DNA from: JBKHYJ01 sp046565505 | GTDB lineage: Bacteria; Acidobacteriota; Blastocatellia; UBA7656 | Reading direction: 5' to 3' | DNA length: 64,000 nucleotides | NCBI GenBank assembly: GCA_046565505.1 | Contig: JBKHYJ010000095.1 | Coordinates: 160,686-224,685 of the forward strand | Shown: in pieces, positions 35,854 to 43,376 of the stretch | Layout: each line of letters begins with the position of its first letter | How positions within the stretch are numbered: the stretch's first letter is position 1 | Program-made: the position numbers and the translations under genes | Notes under the pieces: generated by a model | The model's input: the letters and a program-made list of their open reading frames with translations, nothing else | What the model was told of the DNA's origin: nothing | Databases searched by the model: none

Positions 35854-35970
35854 GACGGGGCGCGGCAGGCGGCGGCCGGGTGCCGGCGCGCGGCGTAGGG
35901 CGAGCGGGGCAAAGTTATCATTCGGCCCACCGCGACTCTTTCGTCACCTGTTTCGACCGCCTGCCGCACG

Positions 35971-36717
35971 CTAATCGTCATACCGCACGGCGGGGCTGCC
36001 CGATGGGTGAAAGACGCCGAGCAGCCGGATGTCTGTCGAGCCTGTGTTTTCCAGCGAGTGGCTGACGCCGCGCGGCAGGTAGATGCTCGCGCCCGCGCCG
36101 AATCGGGCGTGCCCTTCTTCAGTCCACACCCGCCCTTCGCCTTCGAGGATATAGATCGCCTCTTCGTAAGTGTGATGATGCATAGGCGCACGGCCCGGAG
36201 GGATGACGCCCACGAACTGCGTAACGCGGCTCGCGCCGGTCTCTTGATTAACCAAAACCTTGAACGTGCGGTCGCCGGTCTGGACCGATTTCTGATCGCT
36301 CTCGCGCACGGCACGTACCGGCCTGGGGTCGAGCGGCTCGCGCATCATGGCCTCTGCGCCTGCCTCGCCGCCGTCATCTTCAGGGCAGCGCACGCTGACT
36401 ATCTCAAGCCCCGCCTCCTCCGGATTTTCCAGCAGGTAGGCGCTGCCGGGAGGGACATAGACGCCCGTGCCCGATTCAAGCGGGTAGCGGTGCCCGTCGA
36501 TGTAGCAAGCGCCCGAGCCTCGGACGACGTAGAGGACTTCTTCGCCCCGCGGATTTCGCCGCGCGGCTGACCGGCCCCGGGCATAAACGCTGATCGTCTG
36601 CGCTATTTCGCGCGCGCCCATCGCGCGCGAAATAGGGACGCGATAACGCCGCGTGCCTTCGCTTTCAGAGTAGTCAGCGCCAGCAATCACCGCCGCGCCG
36701 CCGGATAAGATTTCCAT
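35971..36717 (-). CDS. Bicupin protein
   Basis: A 248-residue cytoplasmic protein with two cupin barrels. The second (about 155-240) has a metal-binding set: PMHHHTYEEAIYILEGEG (His-x-His and Glu) and LPRGVSHSLEN (His). The first (about 45-120, GEEVLYVVRGSGACYIDG) lacks the histidines in motif 1 and is probably structural. The start follows AAGGGGTGAGCAG and lies only four bases after the stop of the FAD oxidase gene, so the two form an operon. Two-cupin proteins include ureidoglycine aminohydrolase, dioxygenases and isomerases; the partner suggests amine or amino-acid catabolism, but no substrate is evident. Confidence 0.82.
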   Translation of the reverse strand: MEILSGGAAVIAGADYSESEGTRRYRVPISRAMGAREIAQTISVYARGRSAARRNPRGEEVLYVVRGSGACYIDGHRYPLESGTGVYVPPGSAYLLENPEEAGLEIVSVRCPEDDGGEAGAEAMMREPLDPRPVRAVRESDQKSVQTGDRTFKVLVNQETGASRVTQFVGVIPPGRAPMHHHTYEEAIYILEGEGRVWTEEGHARFGAGASIYLPRGVSHSLENTGSTDIRLLGVFHPSGSPAVRYDD

Positions 36718-36721
36718 CTGC

Positions 36722-37855
36722 TCACCCCTTATTGAATCTGGAAAGGCTGAAGCGTTCTATGTTGAAAGACGTGCGGCCCGAAATCAAGAGGTCGGCCGAG
36801 ACGCGGCCGACGGTGGGGCCGAACTTGAAGCCGTGGCCCGAAAATCCCGAGGCGATCAACACGTTCTCAACGTCGGGGTGCCAGTCGATGATGAAATCGT
36901 CGTCGGGCGTGTTGTTGTAAATGCACACGCGAGTTTCTCTGACCTCCGCGCCCGAAAGCGACGGGATGAACTCGGAGAAGAAAGCGCGGCACAGGCTTAT
37001 GAACTCGCCCGTCACGGGCCGTCCCGATGAGTATGGCTCGGCGGGCTCGCCCTTGTGGTGGTTGGCGACCTTCATCGCGCCCCGGTGGTGAGTCGGGAAG
37101 CCATAGAACCCGCTGCCCAGTTCTATGAATATCGGGAAGCGGCCGACTTCAAAACTGAGTCCGGGCCCGACCGGGTCGAAGTAAACGACCTCTTGCCGGG
37201 TGGTCGTGAGATTGTCGTGGAGAAAAGAAAGCAGTTCCCGCGTCCAGGGGCCTGATGCCACGCACACGCGCCCGCAATCGAATTCACTCCCCGATTCGCC
37301 CGTCAGCCGGACGCGCGCGTCTGCCCCTTGCTTTATTCGCATGATGCGCTCGCCTTCAATGATGGCGACGCCCCGCCGCCGGGCCAGATCAATCAAAGCC
37401 CGCACGGCCGTTTCGGCATGCAGAATCGCGCCGCTCGGGTCATACACCGCGTGCTGGAAAGCGCCTTGATTGAACTGCGGGAATCGCGCCGCCGCCTCGC
37501 GGCCGTCAAGCATCTCGACTTCGAGGCCGAGCGAGCGGAGCGCGTCGTGGGTTTCATGCTCGATCAAGCTCCGACCTTTGCCGATCATCAGCAGGCCGGT
37601 CGAGGTGAGCAGCCGCGCCCCGGTCTGGCCTTCGAGCGAGCGCCAGCGTGAAAGCGCGTCAACCGCCATCCGCGCGTAGAGCGGGTCAGGGTAAGCGAAC
37701 CGAAATACTTTAGAGTGATCGAAGGAGGCGGCGCGCGGGTTGGGCAGAGGCGACTGGTCTATGAGCACGACCTTTGCGCCATCGCCCGCGGCCTCGCAGG
37801 CTGCCGCCGCGCCCATCACGCCCGCCCCGATGATAGCTATATCGCAGCCCCGCAT
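36722..37855 (-). CDS. Sarcosine/N-methyltryptophan oxidase-like FAD amine oxidase
   Basis: A 377-residue FAD-dependent oxidoreductase (DAO superfamily), closest in pattern to monomeric sarcosine oxidase and N-methyl-L-tryptophan oxidase, which oxidise secondary amines to an aldehyde, amine and H2O2. The FAD-binding loop is IIGAGVMGAAAACEA (residues 8-22). The covalent flavin-attachment cysteine is conserved in VCIYNNTPDDDF, and the C-terminal SGFSGHGFKFGPTVG motif is present. It is the first gene of a two-gene operon with the bicupin. Substrate unknown. Confidence 0.88.
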   Translation of the reverse strand: MRGCDIAIIGAGVMGAAAACEAAGDGAKVVLIDQSPLPNPRAASFDHSKVFRFAYPDPLYARMAVDALSRWRSLEGQTGARLLTSTGLLMIGKGRSLIEHETHDALRSLGLEVEMLDGREAAARFPQFNQGAFQHAVYDPSGAILHAETAVRALIDLARRRGVAIIEGERIMRIKQGADARVRLTGESGSEFDCGRVCVASGPWTRELLSFLHDNLTTTRQEVVYFDPVGPGLSFEVGRFPIFIELGSGFYGFPTHHRGAMKVANHHKGEPAEPYSSGRPVTGEFISLCRAFFSEFIPSLSGAEVRETRVCIYNNTPDDDFIIDWHPDVENVLIASGFSGHGFKFGPTVGRVSADLLISGRTSFNIERFSLSRFNKG

Positions 37856-38085
37856 AACGCGGCCGCATTATAGCAGAAAGCGGAAGAGGGTTGCCCGAAC
37901 CGGAATGGCGGAATGATTACCGGGTTATAATCCCTCGTCCCTTTCCGTCGCCTCCGGCCCTATGGCCTATTACAGGCCGCGTCCCGCTTCATAACCTGCC
38001 GCCCATTGCTAACTGCTTTCCGCGCGCCGTTCCGCTTTGCCATTCCCACGGTAAAGCACTTAGAATCCATAGTGCGCGAATAATT

Positions 38086-39015
38086 ATGGGGACCAAATCG
38101 CACAGGCAGAAGATTCTTACGCGCAGCTTCATGTCGTTCATGGACAACGACCTGACTACCGCCGCCGCGGCCATCTCATATTTTTCCATGCTGACGCTGT
38201 TCCCGACTTTGCTGCTGCTGCTGACAATCGGCAATCACTTGTTCGGGCCGGAGACGGTTGAAAAATACGTCATAGGCCAGGTTCTCGCTTTCCTACCGGG
38301 GGCGCAGACATTCGTCCGCAAGAATCTCGAATCAATATCAGAAATCTCGACCAGCGTGATCGTGAGCTGCGTGACGGTGATGCTATGGGCGGCCTCCTGG
38401 ATGTTCATGGTCATCGAAAAAGCGCTCAACCGGGTCTGGGGCACTTACCCGCGTTCTTTTTTGCACGGCCGCATCTGGAACATCGCCGTGATGAGCCTGG
38501 TGTGGGCGCTGCTGGCGGCGTCGGCCGTTTTCACGGCGTTCATAACCGGCGTGCAGGCCGCGGCGGGCAAGATTCATCTGAGGTTGGGGCCGTGGTTCAC
38601 TGCGCTCACGGGCTACGCCTGGCAGACGATCTTCGTCGTCGCCAGCATCGCGGTGACGATACTGCTCTTCACAGTCCTCTATAAACTCCTGCCCAACACT
38701 AACGTGCCCTTCATGGAGGCGCTCACGGGCGCGGTGCTCGCGGGCGTGCTGTGGGAGGGCGCGAAGTTCGGGTTCGCATTTTTGCTCCCATACTTCCACT
38801 ATGATTTGCTGTATGGCTCGATAGGCGCGGGCGTGGCGCTGCTGTCATGGGTGTATCTGTCAAGCGTGATAATGATGTTTGGCGCGCAGTTCACCGCGCT
38901 GCTGCACCGCGACCACCTGTATGATTCACCGGACAAGAACACTCACCGCAGCACGGGCGAGTTGCCGATGGCAGTAGGAGGCATCGGGGGGCCGGGGGCA
39001 GGCGCGAGAGAATAG
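38086..39015 (+). CDS. YihY/BrkB-family membrane protein
   Basis: A polytopic inner-membrane protein of 309 residues. The frame stays open upstream to 37891, but that leader is not family-like; ATG 38086 opens at the conserved start (RSFMSFMDNDLTTAAAAISYF). Six hydrophobic helices follow, with family features such as TLFPTLLLLLTIGN, LWAASWMFMVIEKALNRVWG and LLYGSIGAGVALLSWVYLSS. Once misnamed ribonuclease BN, the family's function is not settled. No clear Shine-Dalgarno precedes the ATG, so a leaderless transcript or another start is possible. Confidence 0.87.
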   Translation: MGTKSHRQKILTRSFMSFMDNDLTTAAAAISYFSMLTLFPTLLLLLTIGNHLFGPETVEKYVIGQVLAFLPGAQTFVRKNLESISEISTSVIVSCVTVMLWAASWMFMVIEKALNRVWGTYPRSFLHGRIWNIAVMSLVWALLAASAVFTAFITGVQAAAGKIHLRLGPWFTALTGYAWQTIFVVASIAVTILLFTVLYKLLPNTNVPFMEALTGAVLAGVLWEGAKFGFAFLLPYFHYDLLYGSIGAGVALLSWVYLSSVIMMFGAQFTALLHRDHLYDSPDKNTHRSTGELPMAVGGIGGPGAGARE

Positions 39016-39099
39016 TTATGCAAATAAGTAATATCGATCCGCCGGTTGGCCCTGTCGGATTAACAACGCCCCCGCCCGCGCGGCGCAGACCACCGCGAC

Positions 39100-40266
39100 A
39101 TGCTCGTATCTGATTTTGATTACGAACTTCCAGGCCACCTGATCGCTCAGGAGCCGGCCGCCCGGCGCGGCCGTTCCCGGTTGCTCGTCGTCGACCGCGC
39201 GCGCTCGGCACTCGTAGACTCGGCCTTCGAGCTACTGCCGGACCACCTGACGGCAGGCGACGTGCTGGTGGTGAACAACACGCGAGTATTTCCCGCGCGG
39301 CTGATAGGCCGAAAGCTCAAGAAGGCGCCAGGCGGGGGCGTGCCCGGCAGGCAGGTCGAAGTTTTTCTAGTCAGCCGGAAAGAGCCGCTCGTGTGGGAGG
39401 CGCTCGTCCGACCGGGTAGGGCGATGATGCCCGGCGAGCGCATAGAGTTTTCGCCCGGCACTCTGACCGGCGAGGTCATCGAGCGGCGCGAGCACGGCCG
39501 GCGCGTAATCCGGTTTGAAGCGAGCGGCGATTTCGATGAGATCATAGACAATATAGGCCGCACGCCGCTTCCCCCTTACATCAAGCGAAACGAAGAGGCC
39601 CGGCTTGACCGGGAGAGGTATCAGACCGTGTATGCGCGCGAGCGCGGGGCGATAGCGGCCCCCACCGCCGGGCTGCACTTCAGCGCGGAACTGCTCGACC
39701 GCGTGAGGGGCCGCGGGGTCGAGGTCATTGAGATCACGCTGCACGTCGGCTACGGCACGTTTCAGCCCGTCAGGGTTAAACGGGTCGAAGACCACAGGGT
39801 CGAGCAGGAGACATATTCCATAAGCGAAGAGGCCGCGCGCTCTATCAATCGCGCGCTTGAAGAGAACCGCCGAGTTATCGCCGTGGGCACTACGACCACG
39901 CGGGCGCTCGAATCGGCCGCAAGGCGGTCGAATGCCACGGTCAGGGCACAGGGGTCGGCTGAAAGCGTAAGCGCGAAGCCACATGATGGTGTGATCGCAG
40001 GGGATGAAAGAGGTGACACCTCGCCCCCCGCCGCCGGGCGCGGCCGCCTCGCGGCGGGGACCGACACGACCGACCTGTTCATTTATCCGGGCTTCAGTTT
40101 CCGAGTGCTCGGCGGGCTCATCACGAATTTCCACCTGCCACAATCATCGCTCCTGATGCTGGTCGCGGCATTCGGCGGGCGGGAGTTGATACTCGACGCC
40201 TACCGCCATGCCGTCGAGCGCGAATACCGCTTCTACAGTTATGGCGATGGGATGCTGATCCTTTAA
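39100..40266 (+). CDS. queA: S-adenosylmethionine:tRNA ribosyltransferase-isomerase
   Basis: QueA transfers and isomerises the ribosyl part of SAM onto 7-aminomethyl-7-deazaguanine in tRNA, giving epoxyqueuosine. Motifs: YELPGHLIAQEPAARRGRSR, DVLVVNNTRVFPARLIG, PLPPYIKR, YQTVYARERGAIAAPTAGLHFS, and TDLFIYPGFSFRVLGGLITNFHLPQS-type ending (split here into FIYPGFSFRVL and LITNFHLPQS). At 388 residues it is about 40 longer than usual; the excess is an insertion at about 270-305, between TRALESAARR and DTTDLFIYPG. No other queuosine gene is in the window. Confidence 0.93.
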   Translation: MLVSDFDYELPGHLIAQEPAARRGRSRLLVVDRARSALVDSAFELLPDHLTAGDVLVVNNTRVFPARLIGRKLKKAPGGGVPGRQVEVFLVSRKEPLVWEALVRPGRAMMPGERIEFSPGTLTGEVIERREHGRRVIRFEASGDFDEIIDNIGRTPLPPYIKRNEEARLDRERYQTVYARERGAIAAPTAGLHFSAELLDRVRGRGVEVIEITLHVGYGTFQPVRVKRVEDHRVEQETYSISEEAARSINRALEENRRVIAVGTTTTRALESAARRSNATVRAQGSAESVSAKPHDGVIAGDERGDTSPPAAGRGRLAAGTDTTDLFIYPGFSFRVLGGLITNFHLPQSSLLMLVAAFGGRELILDAYRHAVEREYRFYSYGDGMLIL

Positions 40267-40402
40267 CGCGGGCAAGCGATTACAATCAGGCTTCCGGTTA
40301 TTTCGCGCCGCGGGCGGGCCGCGCCGAATTAAACGAATCCTGCGTCTGGCGGCGCGCGTACAGTAATTGAGCCGAGACATCGTTTCACCCTAGAGGGAAA
40401 TT

Positions 40403-41923
40403 ATGAGAAGAGTCATACGAGTTCTAAAAGCAGCTTTATCGGTAGCCCTGTTATTGTCGGCGCAGATGTGGCAACAGGTCTTTGCGCATGAAATGGCGCA
40501 GAAGGCGAACAAGGAGCCAGCCGCGCCTAAGCTCGATGCCGCGACGCGAGAGGCGATTACGCGCCTCGAAACGAGGATACCTGAGTTGTTGAGCCTGGGA
40601 GACGTGCCGGGGCTGTCAGTCGCGCTAATAAGAGATTCAAAGATTGCGTGGTCGCGCGGATTCGGGATCAAGAGCGCGGAGACGAAAGAGCCCGTGGACG
40701 ACAGCACGATGTTCGAGGCCGCTTCGCTGAGCAAGCCTGTTTTTGCCTACGCTGTTTTGAAAATGGTCGAGAAAGGCCAGTTGGATTTGGACGCGCCATT
40801 GTCTAAGTACCTCCCGGCTTACATCGAAAATGACGAGCGGCTGAACCTCATAACGGCGCGCAGAGTCCTTAGCCACACGACGGGTTTCCCGAACTGGAGG
40901 CCGATGGGAAAGCCGCTGGTTATTCATTTCACGCCGGGGGAAAAATTCAGCTATTCGGGGGAAGGCTTCGTCTACCTGCAAAAAGTCGTCGAGCGCCTGA
41001 CCGGCGAGCCGCTGAACGAGGTTATGAGGAAGAGCGTTTTTGAGCCCCTCGGCATGAATAACAGCACCTACGTGTGGCAGGACAGGTTCGACGCGCGGAT
41101 GTCAAACGGCCATAATCAGATTAAGTCGCCCGTTAATAAAAATAAGAGCGCGCAGGCGAACGCGGCGGCCAGCATGCGCACGACGGCGGTCGATTACGCC
41201 AGGTTCGTCATCGCAATAATGAATGGCACGGGGCTGAAAGAAGAGACGATTCGCATGATGCTGACCCCGCAGGTTAAAGTCGATTCCGGCTGTACGAACT
41301 GCGCGGACCGAAAGCCCACTAAGCCGTCGGAGTCTTTATCGTGGGGGCTCGGGTGGGGCCTGCAAAGCACGCCACGAGGGGACGCGTTCTGGCACTGGGG
41401 AGACAACGGGAATTTCAAGTGCTTCGTAGTGGCCTTCAGGAAACAGAAGATGGGCATAGTCGCTTTCGCCAACAGCGCCAATGGGCTCGGCATAATGCCG
41501 GAGATCGTTGCCGGAGCGGCCGGCGGCGACCAGCCCGCCTTCGCCTGGTTGGACTACGAGACGTACAACTCTCCCGGGCGAAGACTCTATAAGGCTATAG
41601 AGCGCGACGGGATCGAAGCCGCCGTCAATCAATACCGCGCGCGCCTTAAAGAGAACCCCGGGGCCAACCGCGTTAAGGAAGAGGCGATGAACAGCCTGGG
41701 CTATCAGTTCTTGATGGCGAAGAGATTTAAAGAGGCCATCGAAATATTCAAGCTCAACGTCGAAGCCTTCCCGGACTCATTCAATGTTTATGACAGCCTC
41801 GGCGAAGCCTACATGGAGAACGGCGACAAGGGGCTCGCGATCCAGAATTATAAGAAGTCGGTCGAGCTGAACCCCAATAACACGCCCGGGATCGAGCGGC
41901 TGAAGAAGCTTCAACAGGAGTGA
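40403..41923 (+). CDS. Exported beta-lactamase-family serine hydrolase with C-terminal TPRs
   Basis: A 506-residue protein with a signal peptide (about 1-28, ending FAHEM) and a class C beta-lactamase/penicillin-binding-like domain at about 50-370. The catalytic SxxK is SLSK in FEAASLSKPVF; the second motif is YSGEG (replacing YxN), and the third is HWGDNG. From about 400, tetratricopeptide repeats follow (LGYQFLMAKRFKEAIEIFKLN, YDSLGEAYMENGDKGLAIQNYKKSVEL). Such fusions are common in soil bacteria and act as esterases or peptidases; antibiotic resistance should not be assumed. Start follows TAGAGGGAAATT. Single gene. Confidence 0.88.
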   Translation: MRRVIRVLKAALSVALLLSAQMWQQVFAHEMAQKANKEPAAPKLDAATREAITRLETRIPELLSLGDVPGLSVALIRDSKIAWSRGFGIKSAETKEPVDDSTMFEAASLSKPVFAYAVLKMVEKGQLDLDAPLSKYLPAYIENDERLNLITARRVLSHTTGFPNWRPMGKPLVIHFTPGEKFSYSGEGFVYLQKVVERLTGEPLNEVMRKSVFEPLGMNNSTYVWQDRFDARMSNGHNQIKSPVNKNKSAQANAAASMRTTAVDYARFVIAIMNGTGLKEETIRMMLTPQVKVDSGCTNCADRKPTKPSESLSWGLGWGLQSTPRGDAFWHWGDNGNFKCFVVAFRKQKMGIVAFANSANGLGIMPEIVAGAAGGDQPAFAWLDYETYNSPGRRLYKAIERDGIEAAVNQYRARLKENPGANRVKEEAMNSLGYQFLMAKRFKEAIEIFKLNVEAFPDSFNVYDSLGEAYMENGDKGLAIQNYKKSVELNPNNTPGIERLKKLQQE

Positions 41924-42130
41924 CCTACACAGGCCCTTCGCAGTTTTGACGGCCGGCGGTGGGCCGCACGAGAAATCCATCCCGGCCGGCTAATTTGATA
42001 CCTGCCCGCGAAAAGTAATTTAAAGAATACGTTTCCAAATAGCGAGATTCCCGCCCGGCAGGCATTTTTCGCCGTGCTTGACATACCTCGTGTTTCAGTC
42101 TACTTATGTCTTGGTAGGAGCCAGATAACT

Positions 42131-43372
42131 ATGCCCGCGACCAGCCTGGCGGAAGCGATGAATCTGTTCAACCCGTTCCGCCCAATGAAGCCTGACGAAT
42201 TGGATAAGTATTATGTCAAGCGCCCGCACGCGCCGCTCGAAGAATTGAAGACTTATTTGAGGTACTCGACGCAAAACATCAAGGTCCTGTTCAGCGGGCG
42301 CCGCGGCAGCGGCAAATCTACGGAACTCCTGCGGCTCGCTAAAGACCTCAACGGAGAGTTCTTCACGGTGCGCGTCTCCGCGGCCAATCTGCTCAACCTA
42401 GCGGACATCAATTATGCGGACGTGGTGCTGGCCTGCGCGGCGGCCCTTTTCCGGCAGGTGACGGATAAAACGAAAGGGATAAAGCTCCCGGCCGGTTTAT
42501 TAAAAGATGCTATTAATTTGCTCACGAAGGAAATAACCACGGAGACCACCATCAGCGTGCCGAAGACCGGCACTATTTCCGCGAAGCTCAACGCGCTTAT
42601 TTTTAGCATCGAAGGTAAATATGGGGCTGAGGCAGTCACCCGCGAAAACATAAGGGAGAGACTTTTCCCGCGCATCACGGAGCTGGTCGAGCAGTTCAAT
42701 AGAATTTGCGAGGAGGTGTATAACACGGCGGGGGCCCACCCTCTCATAATCTTTGAAGACCTCGACAAAGTAGACATAGCTCATGGCCGCGAGCTATTTT
42801 TCGACCATGCGACGACGCTCAACAGCCCGGCCTGCCGGATTATCTATACTTTCCCCATAGCCCTCTGTTATGAGAATCAGTTCACGCAGCGGCTCGGCGA
42901 TTACAGCAGACACTTTCTGCTGCCTAACGTAAGCGTCTATGAGATGAATAATGCGCCAAACCCCGTGGGCCGGGCCGCGCTCAGGGACGTGATAGAGCGG
43001 CGCGCTTCGGCAAAACTCTTCGGCGCCACGGCCCTCGACGACATCATCGAGTTGAGCGGCGGTTTAATGCGCGACCTCGTGCGATTAACTAACAATGCCG
43101 CCCTCGCGACCCTCACGGAAGGGAAAGCAGTCATCACGCCCGAGACCGTGCGCCAGTTAGCCGCCGAAGCAGGCAACGACTACCGCCGGTTGTTGAAGGC
43201 CGGTCATTACGCGGAGCTACGCAACGCGCACCGGACCAAGCAGGTCACCCCGAGTGAAATCGTCCAGAAGCTTCTTGAGAACCTGAGCCTGTTAGAATAC
43301 CGCAACTCCATTGCATGGTGGGATGCGCATCCAATCGTGCGCCCTCTGCTCGCTTCCGCGAGCCAGGAATAG
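42131..43372 (+). CDS. Stand-alone P-loop ATPase of the STAND/AAA-like class, partner of the next gene
   Basis: A 413-residue cytoplasmic ATPase. Walker A is GRRGSGKST (56-64), Walker B is LIIFEDLDK (205-213), followed by RIIYTFPIAL as the sensor-type strand. The C-terminal part has a helical lid (LSGGLMRDLVRLTNNAALAT) and a winged-helix-like end (LLEYRNSIAWWDAHPIVRPLL). This arrangement is known from ORC/KAP/STAND-like NTPases found next to NB-ARC/TPR proteins. Start: ATG 42131 after TAGGAGCCAGATAACT; ATG 42074 would add 19 non-conserved residues. The next gene begins four bases after the stop (GTG 43377), so co-translation is likely. Role unknown; a sensing or signal-relay ATPase is inferred. 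Confidence 0.8.
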   Translation: MPATSLAEAMNLFNPFRPMKPDELDKYYVKRPHAPLEELKTYLRYSTQNIKVLFSGRRGSGKSTELLRLAKDLNGEFFTVRVSAANLLNLADINYADVVLACAAALFRQVTDKTKGIKLPAGLLKDAINLLTKEITTETTISVPKTGTISAKLNALIFSIEGKYGAEAVTRENIRERLFPRITELVEQFNRICEEVYNTAGAHPLIIFEDLDKVDIAHGRELFFDHATTLNSPACRIIYTFPIALCYENQFTQRLGDYSRHFLLPNVSVYEMNNAPNPVGRAALRDVIERRASAKLFGATALDDIIELSGGLMRDLVRLTNNAALATLTEGKAVITPETVRQLAAEAGNDYRRLLKAGHYAELRNAHRTKQVTPSEIVQKLLENLSLLEYRNSIAWWDAHPIVRPLLASASQE

Positions 43373-43376
43373 CAGC

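Noticed and set aside
40403..41923. Antibiotic-resistance beta-lactamase
   Set aside because: The motif set (SLSK, YSG, HWG) and TPR tail fit the general serine hydrolase family in soil bacteria; resistance is not supported.
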